Shown piece after piece: positions 45,301 to 53,365 of a stretch of 64,000 nt of DNA. The stretch's first letter is position 1; each line of letters starts with the position of its first letter. The stretch comes from an uncultured Prevotellaceae bacterium. GTDB lineage: Bacteria > Bacteroidota > Bacteroidia > Bacteroidales > Bacteroidaceae. The stretch spans positions 1 to 64,000 of the forward strand of contig CADCEW010000004.1 in the NCBI GenBank assembly GCA_902800585.1. The letters run 5' to 3'. The translations under genes and the position numbers were made by a program. The notes beneath the pieces are model-generated. The model was given only the letters and a program-made list of their open reading frames with translations. It did not search any database and was not told where the DNA came from.

Positions 45301-46328
45301 GTAACACAGGCTTGTCCGATGAGATTCTGAGGTCCTAACTTATAACCCATATAATGAAAGAGGTGCTCTTCTCTGGGTTGCATGTAGATACCTTTTTGAA
45401 GCAGTCCGAACCACAGGTTCCCCATCTTATCCTCCGTGATGGAATAGCATTTACTAAGAGACAGGTCTATCTCATTGCTATAGAAAGGATTGTCAGTGAG
45501 GATGCCGGTCTGTGGATTGAAGATACCGAATCCCTTGCCGTCATATCCTAACATCAGTTCACCACGACTGTTGCTGTAAATCTCCACAATAGGCAGGTCA
45601 CCCGTGACGGCAATATGTTCAAAGACACCCTTCTCTCCTAATACGAACAGACCGTTTTGCGCCGTACCCAAATAGATTCTCTTGTCTTTGCCCTCACGGA
45701 CAGCGCGTAGTTGTGTACGGAGGTCATCCTCCTGGAAATATCGGGTGGTCTTCTTTCCGTCAAAGCAGACCAGTCCTTGTTCTTCTGTGACAATCCATAA
45801 ACGGTTCTGACTGTCTTCTGTCATCTGGCGGACACCGACAATATCAGCCAACGCTCCTCCAACCTGACGGGCTTTCTTAGCGTCAGTCAGTCGTAATAGT
45901 CCATGTCCGGACGTACCAATGATAACATCTCCGTTGTGCCGCTCCAGAAGACATGTTACATAGGGTGGCATGATACGGTTTTGTAAGTCATAGACCTGAA
46001 TGTCCTGAAAATGGTAACCGTTGAATGATTGTAACGCGCCGTACATTCCGACAAAGAAAGTACCTCTGCTGTCCTGCATGATACAATTCACATAGTTGCT
46101 CGCCATCCCCATGTCGGCAGACACTTCTTTCCTGAAGATATGGAACTGATAACCGTCGTATTTGTTAAGACCGTTACGGGTTGATATCCAGATAAAGCCG
46201 TCGTTGTCATTATATACCTGATTGACAAAACTGCTTGATAGTTGTTTGTTGGCATCAAAAAGAAAACCTTGCTGGGCAAATATGCTCAGAGGAAGAATGA
46301 GTAGAGATAAGATTAGTAGCTTTTTCAT
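42342..46328 (-). CDS. Hybrid two-component system regulator (HTCS)
   Basis: A 1328-residue one-protein signalling system. Order: signal peptide (MKKLLILSLLILPLSIFAQQ), two seven-bladed beta-propellers of Reg_prop repeats forming the periplasmic sensor (about 25-650), a Y_Y_Y domain (about 690-760), one membrane helix (about 770-790), HisKA with NISHEIRTPMT, HATPase with NAFKYTPAGGEI and GTGIGLDL, a receiver (about 1075-1190, phospho-Asp in VISDVMMPEMDG) and an AraC-type DNA-binding domain (about 1220-1325, ADEVGISRVHLHRKMKELTG). HTCS proteins sense oligosaccharides and activate nearby glycan genes; the adjacent GH3 gene and the SusCD system are candidate targets. It has a full predicted promoter at 46400-46369. 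Confidence 0.95.
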   Translation of the reverse strand: MKKLLILSLLILPLSIFAQQGFLFDANKQLSSSFVNQVYNDNDGFIWISTRNGLNKYDGYQFHIFRKEVSADMGMASNYVNCIMQDSRGTFFVGMYGALQSFNGYHFQDIQVYDLQNRIMPPYVTCLLERHNGDVIIGTSGHGLLRLTDAKKARQVGGALADIVGVRQMTEDSQNRLWIVTEEQGLVCFDGKKTTRYFQEDDLRTQLRAVREGKDKRIYLGTAQNGLFVLGEKGVFEHIAVTGDLPIVEIYSNSRGELMLGYDGKGFGIFNPQTGILTDNPFYSNEIDLSLSKCYSITEDKMGNLWFGLLQKGIYMQPREEHLFHYMGYKLGPQNLIGQACVTSVLIDSRGWTWIGTDKDGLYSLDNNNHLVFHYKANFPSTILGLAEDSKGRIWIGSFQEGCGWIDVASHTYHQQALPKGSAVSVFDLKCDWQGTMWIATMGDGLLRLNIESGDIKAYTTEENAVNDRKVNNIINNYISQVSLSPDGQRIYLATTMGVCCMDIATENWTKVFGGNTLNYGTPTRSVREYHQKLWIGTNDGLYSYDLSTKEFRFLSMEKGLAGNGIASLQQDHEGMIWVGTDHGLYRYNPKTGGTQSYFIDNGLQSNEFSDGAACISKEGILLFGGVGGITWFKPSDIKQSEWKAEVYLTAFLINGVEVTPETKSGWYHVTDTTSIAAKRFALSHGDNSFSILLSTLTYDNPEHITYLYRINNEEWVRMQPGVNEITFSHMAPGTYNFCVVAQRNDVQTEERCFIVYVRAPWYQTTLAYITYLFILGLFLWQYLFYRRRKEQDRLHLQEHVHAEEMSEAKLRFFMNISHEIRTPMTLIVSPLTSLIKQDHDPHRRSVYETMRRNAERILALINQMMDLRKIDKGQMQMRMHETNLIGFIEDIHTLFTQQAQAKDIRFNYEHDTDVLPVWIDRNNFDKVVMNILSNAFKYTPAGGEISIRVTHDEKHATIAFYDNGEKIPEDQLEHIFERFYQSPTSENNRKSGTGIGLDLTRSLVELHHGTISVHNNADGEGCEFVVTIPLGNKHLKPEEMAIEKEERMPATNLLDHDIETPQVVEVPKSSKVQRIVIAEDDKEIREYLERELSANYTVVCCENGKEAFTEILKTVPDLVISDVMMPEMDGNTLCSKVKSNPTTSHVPVIFLTAKNRDEDQLEGLETGADAYMVKPFNMDILRRTIVNLIYTHHMLRLKYGRNDQLEQQVDEVQMQSPDDKLLERIMSTINKNINNPDLSVYSIADEVGISRVHLHRKMKELTGQTPHDFIRNIRLKQAAKLLASQNMNITEVMFACGFNNAASFSTIFKKFYGMSPREYMNKGKGKK

Positions 46329-46368
46329 TGCTTGGTTTCAAATCCGCGATGTTACATTAGAACAAGTG

Positions 46369-46400
46369 CAAAGGTAGCACATTTTACGAAATGTACCAAA
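46369..46400 (-). promoter_or_regulatory. Predicted HTCS promoter
   Basis: On the minus strand TTTG (46400-46397), a 20-bp spacer and TACCTTTG (46376-46369), a full match to the Bacteroidetes consensus. Confidence 0.7.
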
Positions 46401-46429
46401 CAAAATGTTACAAAAAATAAGTTAGAAAT

Positions 46430-46461
46430 AAAAAGCAGGGCAGGAAAACAATCCTGCCCTG
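46430..46461 (-). terminator. Terminator after the GH3 gene
   Basis: On the minus strand CAGGGCAGGA and TCCTGCCCTG form a perfect 10-bp stem (46461-46436), followed by a G-C step and TTTTT. Confidence 0.85.
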
Positions 46462-46468
46462 TGAAGTT

Positions 46469-49057
46469 TTAATAGGTGATAGTCGTTGTTTTCAAGTCTT
46501 CCGGTCGTGAACTGTTACCGTAGAAGATCTGGTAGTTACCAGGTTTCGTCCTCATCGTATTGGTCTCAGTATCAAAGAATTCGAAAGATTTGGGAGTTAG
46601 TACTAAGGAGGCCTGACTGGTCTTCCCCGCCTTGACGTCTACGCGCTGGAAAGCACGCAAAGACTTGATAGGACCTTCCTTGTCGGACATATCACGGATA
46701 TAGAGTTGTACAATCTCTGTACCATCCCGTTTACCGGTATTGGTGACAGGAATCGTCATCTTATAGTTGTCGCCTTGTTTTTCTAAAGTACCGTCACCTA
46801 TCTGGAACTGGGTGTAACTCAAACCATATCCGAAGGCAAACAACGGATCATTGAAATAGCGATAGGTACGTCCCTTCATCGAGTAGTCCTCGTAGTCAGG
46901 CAGCTGTTTGGAGTCTTTGTAGAAAGTAACAGGCAGCTTACCGCATGGGTTATAGTCTCCGAAGAGCACATCGGCGATGGCGGTACCACCCTCTTGTCCG
47001 GCATACCATACCTGTACGATGGCATCACACGATTCGGTTTCTGGTGTCAGCGCGATGGCAGAACCGGAGCAGTTGACGAAGATAACGGTCTTGCCAGCGG
47101 CTTTTAATGCTTTCAAGAACTCACGCTGTACTTTCGGCAATTCGATATGGGTACGGTCGCCACCCTTGAAACCGTCGATGTCAACAGGCATCTCCTCACC
47201 TTCAAGGGCTGCTGAGATACCACCCACGAAAATGACTTTATCGATGTCTTTGAGTTGGGCGATGATGGCATTATAGTCGATGGGCAGTTCCTTTGCCACA
47301 TTGATTTTCAGGTTGGCATTCCATGTCTTGACAAATTGGAAGCGTACCTCGATGTTATAGTCCTTACCTTTCTCTGCCTGAATGGCTGTGCGAGTGGGAG
47401 TTGTGCGCCAGGTATGCTCCACAAACTTCTTTTCACCGTTGATGTAGAGTTCGAAGTGACCGCAACCTTCCACATTAACAACATACTCACCAGACTCCTT
47501 CGGGGTGAAGACGGTCTCGTACTTCGCTGAGAAGTCTTCGATTTTCACACCAGGAGCAAAGACGTGCATGCCAGCAGTGGTGACAGCCAGCGGTGTCGTG
47601 TAATACTGTGTGGTGACGGGTTTGCCTTCCATTTCCGTGTTATTCCAGAAAGTACCCTTCAAGCCTTTCTTTCCGTCCATCGCACACTGCGAGGGCAACA
47701 GGCAGTCCATAATCTTATCGTAGGTCAGGTCACAACCGGCATGATAGAAGAGTTTCTTCTGTTTAGCCTTGATACCGTCGAGAATGGTGATAGTGTGGTT
47801 AGGCATACCGTTGTAGTTACCCCACATCAGTGGTGCATCGTCCGCATTGGGACCGATGACGGCAATCTTCTCCTTATCTTTCTGTAAAGGCAGGACATTG
47901 TTTTTGTTCTGCAAGAGTACGATAGTTTGACGTGCCATATCGAGGGCTATCTGACGATGTTCCTTCGAGTCCATCGCAGCGTAGGGGATTTTAGACCATT
48001 CAACGAGCGAGGGGTCGTCCATCTCACCTAAGTCGAAGCGACCTTCCAACAGGCGGATGACATGCTTGTTAATCTCGGTCTCGGAAATCAAACCACGCTG
48101 AACAGCTTCTGGCAGACTCTTGTATGCATAGTCGAAGCCACACTCTACGTCCGTACCGGAAAGGACAGCCTTGGCGGAGCCGTGAATGGCATCCGAGGAA
48201 CTCTTGTGGTTCATGTGGAAGTCGGAGACAGCACCGCAGTCGCTGACGACGAGATACTGGAAGCCCCATTCGTCGCGCAGAATCTGTTGGAGCAGTCTCG
48301 TACTGCCGCAGCATGGATCATCATCGAGGCGCTGGTAGGCACACATCACCTCACGTACCTTTGCATCCTGCACCAGTGTCTTAAAGGCAGGCATGTAGGT
48401 CTCCCAGAAATCACGTGCCGAAACGTCGGTTAGGTTGGCTGTATGACGGGTGTACTCTGGTCCGCTGTGTACGGCATAGTGTTTGGCACAAGCCCATAGT
48501 TTGCGATACTTCGCATCTTCAGGACCTTGCAATCCCTTTACCACCTGTATGCCCATCACAGAAGTGAGGTAGGGGTCTTCACCATAAGTCTCCTGACCGC
48601 GTCCCCAACGGGGGTCACGGAAGATGTTTACATTCGGTGTCCATACGGAGAGACTGTGGAATTTCTCATCCTCACCGGAACCACGATACATACGTTCGTT
48701 ATATTGGGCACGGAATTCTGTGCTGGCAGCATCGAACACCTTATATAATAATAGAGGGTTCCACGACGATGCCATAGCGATAGGTTCGGGGAAGACGGTA
48801 ACGTTTCCCATATTGGCGGCTCCATGAAGAGCCTCGCTCCACCAGAAAAACTTCTTGATACCCAGACGGGGGATAGCAGGTGACTCGTCCAGCATGAGAG
48901 AGGCTTTCTCTTCTAATGTCAAACGGGAACAAAGGTCAACGGCACGTTCGTGGGCTGACAGATTAGGATTCTGATACGGATACTTGTTGGCCGCAGGTTG
49001 TTGGGCTGAGGCCATGAGTGCCATGAGGCACAGACAGGTTGTAGTAATAAGTCTCAT
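46469..49057 (-). CDS. GH3 beta-xylosidase/beta-glucosidase with inserted PA14 domain
   Basis: An 862-residue secreted GH3 enzyme (signal MRLITTTCLCLMALMASAQQ). The N-terminal barrel carries FPEPIAMASSWN, VNIFRDPRWGRGQETYGEDP, AKHYAVHSGPE and nucleophile Asp273 in VVSDCGA. The second domain begins near 360, is interrupted by a PA14-type beta domain (about 450-590, TVFTPKESGEYVVNVEGCG), and ends in a fibronectin-III-like domain. The sequence style matches Bacteroidetes beta-xylosidases acting on xylo-oligosaccharides; beta-glucosidase activity is the alternative. It has its own promoter (49120-49089) and a terminator, so it is a single unit beside the HTCS gene. Confidence 0.92.
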   Translation of the reverse strand: MRLITTTCLCLMALMASAQQPAANKYPYQNPNLSAHERAVDLCSRLTLEEKASLMLDESPAIPRLGIKKFFWWSEALHGAANMGNVTVFPEPIAMASSWNPLLLYKVFDAASTEFRAQYNERMYRGSGEDEKFHSLSVWTPNVNIFRDPRWGRGQETYGEDPYLTSVMGIQVVKGLQGPEDAKYRKLWACAKHYAVHSGPEYTRHTANLTDVSARDFWETYMPAFKTLVQDAKVREVMCAYQRLDDDPCCGSTRLLQQILRDEWGFQYLVVSDCGAVSDFHMNHKSSSDAIHGSAKAVLSGTDVECGFDYAYKSLPEAVQRGLISETEINKHVIRLLEGRFDLGEMDDPSLVEWSKIPYAAMDSKEHRQIALDMARQTIVLLQNKNNVLPLQKDKEKIAVIGPNADDAPLMWGNYNGMPNHTITILDGIKAKQKKLFYHAGCDLTYDKIMDCLLPSQCAMDGKKGLKGTFWNNTEMEGKPVTTQYYTTPLAVTTAGMHVFAPGVKIEDFSAKYETVFTPKESGEYVVNVEGCGHFELYINGEKKFVEHTWRTTPTRTAIQAEKGKDYNIEVRFQFVKTWNANLKINVAKELPIDYNAIIAQLKDIDKVIFVGGISAALEGEEMPVDIDGFKGGDRTHIELPKVQREFLKALKAAGKTVIFVNCSGSAIALTPETESCDAIVQVWYAGQEGGTAIADVLFGDYNPCGKLPVTFYKDSKQLPDYEDYSMKGRTYRYFNDPLFAFGYGLSYTQFQIGDGTLEKQGDNYKMTIPVTNTGKRDGTEIVQLYIRDMSDKEGPIKSLRAFQRVDVKAGKTSQASLVLTPKSFEFFDTETNTMRTKPGNYQIFYGNSSRPEDLKTTTITY

Positions 49058-49088
49058 GTTGTTTTTTTCATTGTTTTTGAATCATGTG

Positions 49089-49120
49089 CAAAGATACATT
49101 TTCTTTTCGAATCTTCCAAA
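49089..49120 (-). promoter_or_regulatory. Predicted GH3 gene promoter
   Basis: On the minus strand TTTG (49120-49117), a 20-bp spacer and TATCTTTG (49096-49089), a full consensus match. Confidence 0.72.
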
Positions 49121-49133
49121 TGATTACCATTTT

Positions 49134-49174
49134 TTAAAAAAAACAGCCCCGCAACACAATGGATGCAGGGCTGT
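49134..49174 (-). terminator. Terminator after the PD40 lipoprotein gene
   Basis: On the minus strand ACAGCCCTGCA and TGCGGGGCTGT form a long stem (49174-49143, one mismatch), running into a T-rich tract of about nine. Confidence 0.85.
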
Positions 49175-49186
49175 CTCTTATCTTAC

Positions 49187-50713
49187 TTACTTATCGAACA
49201 CTCTACTGAACTCATTGACGCTGATCCTGACAGGCTCCACCATGAACTCGGGACGGTTATAACTCTTCAAGAGGAAGGTGTTGTACTCCGGGTCCTCCTG
49301 AGGCATGAGGAACGCCTTCTCCGTCTTTCCGTCGTGGAAGTAGGAGAAATAGTTGCGGCAGTAAGTGCCGTCGCGGCGGCTGGAAACCATGATCCAGTGT
49401 CCGTTGCTCGACCAGCTCGGATAGCTGTCCGGACGCCCCTCGCTGTTCAGTCCGGACAATGGACGGATGACTCTCTCAACAGTAGTAGCAGATATTTCAC
49501 TCTTCACACCTAACTTTTCACTTTTAAGGTCCATCACGTAGATGTCGCCGTCATTGTGCCTGATATGGAAGCAGCCGTATTGCCCCAGAGCGAACAGCAG
49601 CCAACGCCCGTCGGGACTGATGCGCGGCTGAGTCACACTTTTGTCCAACGATACCGCATCAAACACCAGTACCTCCTCGCCGAAATTATGCGTCGCCACA
49701 TCGAACGAGCGGCGGTAGAGGTTGTACTGTATCTTCTGATAGGTAGTCCTGATATCCTTGTCGCGCATCTCCTCGGGAAGAGGAACGGACTTGCAGTAGT
49801 AGAGATACTTGCCGTCAGGCGACCAGGTGGGGTACACCTCCAGAAGCGTGGAATCGTTACAGATGACCTGCACCGAGTCGGTCTCCACGTCGTAGAGGAT
49901 CAGGTCGCTGGCAATGTCGAAGACCTCGATCTTGTTAGGATTCTGCGTATGGAAAATCTGCCGTGTCTGGTTGGTCGAGAACGCAATCAGCTTCGCCTTC
50001 GGGTGCCATGATGGATAGACACCTGATGAAATAGTATAGTCGCGCTTCAGATTGACCCTCGATATCTTGCCGTCATTCACGATGACGGTACCGGCATTGG
50101 AGAGCCGCACGTGGAAGACCATATTGTCGGTCTTGTAGTTCTGGTAGCTGTGGCAGTTGATGCACTGGCCCTTTCTCCTGTCATTGTAGGTAATCTCGTT
50201 GTTGAATATCTGTGTCTCCTCGAACGTGGTGAGGTCACGCTGGGCGATCTCCATGAAATTCGATGAGACATACGAAGGCTCCATAAGGCGGTACGACACA
50301 TACTCGTCGATGGGTTCTTGGGCAATGTGTATCTCAAACGGGCTGAACTTTAGCCACTCGTCCTTTTTCTTGCCCCAGACCTCTACCTTGATACTCTTAC
50401 CCTTCGAGGCATTGAGCATAGCATGCCATTCCGACAGGGGTATCTGTACCTTCACGCCGTCACCGTAGGTCTGTTGCTGACCGTCAGGTGTCGTGAGGCG
50501 TGCCACGCACTCCTCATACTCGCTGGCAGGGAGCATGAAGTTAAGCGGTGCAATATTATAGGGCACCGTGACGTTGCAATAGTCGGGGAAGATGGCGGGC
50601 AAGCACTTGGTATCCTTGGATGAGGAAGGCACATCTGGATGATTCGCACACGATGACAACAGCAACAGGGCTGTTGCCAGTAGTAGGGTATAAGGATAGA
50701 TATATCTTTTCAT
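49187..50713 (-). CDS. PD40/TolB-like beta-propeller lipoprotein with a CxxCH motif
   Basis: A 508-residue lipoprotein (signal ...ALLLLSSCANH, Cys22). The C-terminal two thirds are WD40-like PD40 repeats (VYPSWHPKAKLIAFSTN, VYPTWSPDGKYLYYCKS, TQPRISPDGRWLLFAL, SYPSWSSNGHWIMVSS), a TolB-type propeller. Near residue 185 it reads QCINCHSYQNY; CxxCH is the covalent haem attachment motif of c-type cytochromes, though a single copy in a propeller protein may be something else. Residues encoded at 49496-49532 (DLKSEKLGVKSEI) come from a simple ACTTTTCAC-type repeat. It starts 7 bp after the DUF6057 stop and forms an operon with it. Function unknown. Confidence 0.8.
   Translation of the reverse strand: MKRYIYPYTLLLATALLLLSSCANHPDVPSSSKDTKCLPAIFPDYCNVTVPYNIAPLNFMLPASEYEECVARLTTPDGQQQTYGDGVKVQIPLSEWHAMLNASKGKSIKVEVWGKKKDEWLKFSPFEIHIAQEPIDEYVSYRLMEPSYVSSNFMEIAQRDLTTFEETQIFNNEITYNDRRKGQCINCHSYQNYKTDNMVFHVRLSNAGTVIVNDGKISRVNLKRDYTISSGVYPSWHPKAKLIAFSTNQTRQIFHTQNPNKIEVFDIASDLILYDVETDSVQVICNDSTLLEVYPTWSPDGKYLYYCKSVPLPEEMRDKDIRTTYQKIQYNLYRRSFDVATHNFGEEVLVFDAVSLDKSVTQPRISPDGRWLLFALGQYGCFHIRHNDGDIYVMDLKSEKLGVKSEISATTVERVIRPLSGLNSEGRPDSYPSWSSNGHWIMVSSRRDGTYCRNYFSYFHDGKTEKAFLMPQEDPEYNTFLLKSYNRPEFMVEPVRISVNEFSRVFDK
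49496..49532 (-). repeat. In-frame TTTTCAC word repeat inside the PD40 gene
   Basis: The plus strand shows tttcactcttcaca and acttttcactttta. It is the same word type as the intergenic tandem at 5003-5030 and is translated as LKSEKLGVKSE. Confidence 0.6.
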
Positions 50714-50720
50714 TGTCTTC

Positions 50721-52529
50721 TTACGATTTTACTTCATGACCGATATTGCTCTTTTCTATAACAGGAACTTTTTTCCCGAAGATGTTGTACCACCAGTAGG
50801 TGTCTCCGAATTCACCGCGTATCTGCTCGCCGACCTGCTCGATTGTCATGCCGGGCCTCGCCAGTTTTTGCATAGCATCCCAGAACTTCAGGTAGCGGTC
50901 ATAGACGTCCTGCTGGACGGGGAGCATCATGCGCTTCTTTTCCGGTGCCTTGTCCAAGAACAATATATATGCCTCCTGTGCATGCAGTGGGAATTCCTCG
51001 TCCATATGTGTCTTCACATAGTTGCGCAATGACGGCCAGAAGCGGCGTGAGTCGCAGCGCAGCATGGCATAGAACAATGCCTGTTCCGAAGCCACCTTGC
51101 TGACGGAGTCGGACCAGAGACTGATGCTGTTGACGACATAGCTGTCGCTGTTCTCAATACCGGCAAGTTCGTCGGGGTAGGCCTTCTGAAGTTGCTTTAT
51201 CTTTTCTGTAATCGGAGCAGGCTGCCAGTTGCCGTAGAACGGGAGACGGTGCAGCAGCGTCGTGTAGCGTTCCAACAGTTCCTTGTCTCCCATGGCAAGG
51301 GCACAGCGGGAGAGCACCTTCAATATGAAGGGCGAGAAACCGTATTGTACACCGTTTTCGAAATTCAGGCGGATGGCCTCATTCATTATGCCGTAGTTAT
51401 AATAGACCAGCGGCGAGGCGATTTCCCGAATGGTGACATGAAGCGTATCGCGGTTGTTGATTGGATAAATACTATTGCCCAGCTTGAACGAACGGTCGAG
51501 CAGTCCGCCCTCGTTCATCAATGCGATGTTCTTGAGGAACACCATCGTGGTGGTGGGCTTCTTGTTCTCCTCCGCCATACGGAGAATCTCCTGCCAGTTG
51601 TCGTCCTCGGCACAGCGCACCATGCGCATCTCGTCGATGTAGTTCCTGTCACGGAACATAAACGACCAGGTGAAGACGATGCCTGCTACGGCACACACTA
51701 CCGGAACTATGAACTTTAAAATATGAGCCCCATTAGACCCATTAAACCTCTTAAACCCATTGATCATCACCATAAGTAAGGAGACAGCACCGAGTACCCA
51801 GAACGGAACGGTCAGATACTCGCTGCTGTCAAGCAGTGTCATAAAGCGGGGCAGGCCTGCCAGCATGACATCGGAAGGTCTCAGGTTCGAATAGAGCAGC
51901 GTACGCCAGATGGTGGCGGTAAAGACAAGCAGGACAAAGCCAATCAGTTCACGCCAAGTGATTTTGTCTGTCAATATCAGGCACAGGATGAAAAGCAGGG
52001 CGAACCATCCTAATACCGGATAGATGCAGAAGCCTACCAAATACCAGACAGGATGCCATTTGCGCGGGGTGCAGCGGGCTGCCCACAAAAGCAGCAGCAT
52101 GACGAGATAGCCCACAGACTGCGAGAACCAGTAGCCCCTGATGGTTGATATATAGATCCAGTATCCCTGGTCGACAACCGAGGTCAGCAGGCAGGCGACA
52201 GGCAGGAGCATCAGCGCAACGGCGCCGTTCCGGAGCCGGAAGACCTTCACACCCACGAGGAAGATAAGCATCCAGATAACCGCCAGCATACACGTGCCTA
52301 CGGCAGGACGGCAGAAGAGCTGTGTGAGCCAGGCTCCCGCATACTGCATCAGGCCGAAAGGCTTCGACAGGAGGGTGTGGAAGAAGGGCGCCCCATAGAG
52401 GAACTCGGAGTGGTCGTGTGCCATATAGAACACCTCCTGGTTGATATATAATATGTAAACGGCAAATACAATGAAAGCCAGCAGGCTTACATAAAGGATG
52501 GCACCGGACAGTTTGCTTTTGTTCGTCAT
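50721..52529 (-). CDS. DUF6057-type multi-pass membrane protein
   Basis: A 602-residue protein with about ten predicted membrane helices in the first 330 residues (LYVSLLAFIVFAVYILYI near residue 12; VGYLVMLLLLWAA near 140) followed by a soluble helical C-terminal half (about 335-600) that looks TPR-like. I recognise the DUF6057 type, commonly paired with PD40 lipoproteins in Bacteroides and Prevotella. The role is unknown. An internal loop (NGFKRFNGSNG) is encoded by a CCCATTAAACC-type simple repeat at 51721-51765. It shares an operon with the PD40 lipoprotein downstream. Confidence 0.75.
   Translation of the reverse strand: MTNKSKLSGAILYVSLLAFIVFAVYILYINQEVFYMAHDHSEFLYGAPFFHTLLSKPFGLMQYAGAWLTQLFCRPAVGTCMLAVIWMLIFLVGVKVFRLRNGAVALMLLPVACLLTSVVDQGYWIYISTIRGYWFSQSVGYLVMLLLLWAARCTPRKWHPVWYLVGFCIYPVLGWFALLFILCLILTDKITWRELIGFVLLVFTATIWRTLLYSNLRPSDVMLAGLPRFMTLLDSSEYLTVPFWVLGAVSLLMVMINGFKRFNGSNGAHILKFIVPVVCAVAGIVFTWSFMFRDRNYIDEMRMVRCAEDDNWQEILRMAEENKKPTTTMVFLKNIALMNEGGLLDRSFKLGNSIYPINNRDTLHVTIREIASPLVYYNYGIMNEAIRLNFENGVQYGFSPFILKVLSRCALAMGDKELLERYTTLLHRLPFYGNWQPAPITEKIKQLQKAYPDELAGIENSDSYVVNSISLWSDSVSKVASEQALFYAMLRCDSRRFWPSLRNYVKTHMDEEFPLHAQEAYILFLDKAPEKKRMMLPVQQDVYDRYLKFWDAMQKLARPGMTIEQVGEQIRGEFGDTYWWYNIFGKKVPVIEKSNIGHEVKS
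51721..51765 (-). repeat. In-frame CCCATTAAACC word repeat inside the DUF6057 gene
   Basis: The plus strand reads variants of cccattagacccattaaacc and tcttaaacccattg. It encodes NGFKRFNGSNGAH in a loop between membrane helices. Confidence 0.55.
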
Positions 52530-52546
52530 TTTCTTGATGTTATAAA

Positions 52547-52574
52547 GGGCTGGCTCAACCGAATGAGCCAGCCC
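52547..52574 (-). terminator. Hairpin between the SusCD lipoprotein gene and the DUF6057 gene
   Basis: GGGCTGGCTC (52547-52556) and GAGCCAGCCC (52565-52574) form a perfect 10-bp stem. On the minus strand it is followed by TTTATAA, a modest T-run. It probably ends the susC-susD-lipoprotein transcript. Confidence 0.75.
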
Positions 52575-52604
52575 ATTATGAATGATTATACCGATAAGGA
52601 ACGA

Positions 52605-53348
52605 TTATTCCTCATAGTAAACTGCATTGAGAGTGAAATGACCGGAAGTACACCAAGGATTAAGTTGGTGACCACTTCCACCGTTGCCACTTGCACATAT
52701 CTTGGCAATCTCCTCAGTGAGTGTAAACTCATTCTGACCAGTAGTCCAATGCGCGTCATCAACTGCGAACTGATCCCACCAACCAGACATGAAATGCACA
52801 TTTACATCATCACTAGCATCTTTAATATCGAAGATAAGGGTCTTAAAGCCCCAGTAAACATCATCAGAAAGTTCTGGGAGATGGATACCAGACCCATCAA
52901 AGCGCATATCCTGCCAATCACCACCCTCACGAGGAACAGCAAATGGTGGTTCCACATCGGGATTCTCACCGTAGATATAGTACCTCACAAGCGGGTCAGT
53001 GATTTCTTCACACAGGATACCGATGAATTCAGTTTCCAACACGGTACCATCGGCGCAAAGAGCGGTCAGTTTGACGGCATGTTCACCCACTTTCATCTTC
53101 TTCTTGGCAGCGGTTGAGACAAATTTCTTGCCACCGATTTCCCAGATGGCATTGACCGGTGCCAGGGTTTCACACATAATGACGTTACCGTGCTTTCCGT
53201 CGGGTGCAATGTCAGTCTTGACAGTAGTCTTGTCCAGGAGCTCCTGCAGGGTGATGTGACCGCCATTGTCGATTTTCTCATGAGTGGGATCGCAGGCAAA
53301 GAGCAGACCTACTGCGGCAAATAACAAAAATATCTTTTTCATATTCAT
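52605..53348 (-). CDS. Surface lipoprotein of the left SusCD system (putative glycan-binding)
   Basis: A 247-residue lipoprotein (MKKIFLLFAAVGLLFACDP, lipobox Cys). The N-terminal part resembles a PKD/Ig-like domain (about 40-110; GEHAVKLTALCADG) and the C-terminal part is a beta-sandwich-like region with several Trp residues (GWWDQFAVDDAHWTTGQNEF). No catalytic motif is seen. Its place as third gene behind susC and susD is where surface glycan-binding proteins sit, so that role is inferred from context. An in-frame ATG at 53342 (MKKIF) is an equally good start. It lies 17 bp from the susD stop. Confidence 0.65.
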   Translation of the reverse strand: MNMKKIFLLFAAVGLLFACDPTHEKIDNGGHITLQELLDKTTVKTDIAPDGKHGNVIMCETLAPVNAIWEIGGKKFVSTAAKKKMKVGEHAVKLTALCADGTVLETEFIGILCEEITDPLVRYYIYGENPDVEPPFAVPREGGDWQDMRFDGSGIHLPELSDDVYWGFKTLIFDIKDASDDVNVHFMSGWWDQFAVDDAHWTTGQNEFTLTEEIAKICASGNGGSGHQLNPWCTSGHFTLNAVYYEE

Positions 53349-53365
53349 TACTTACTTGTTATAAA

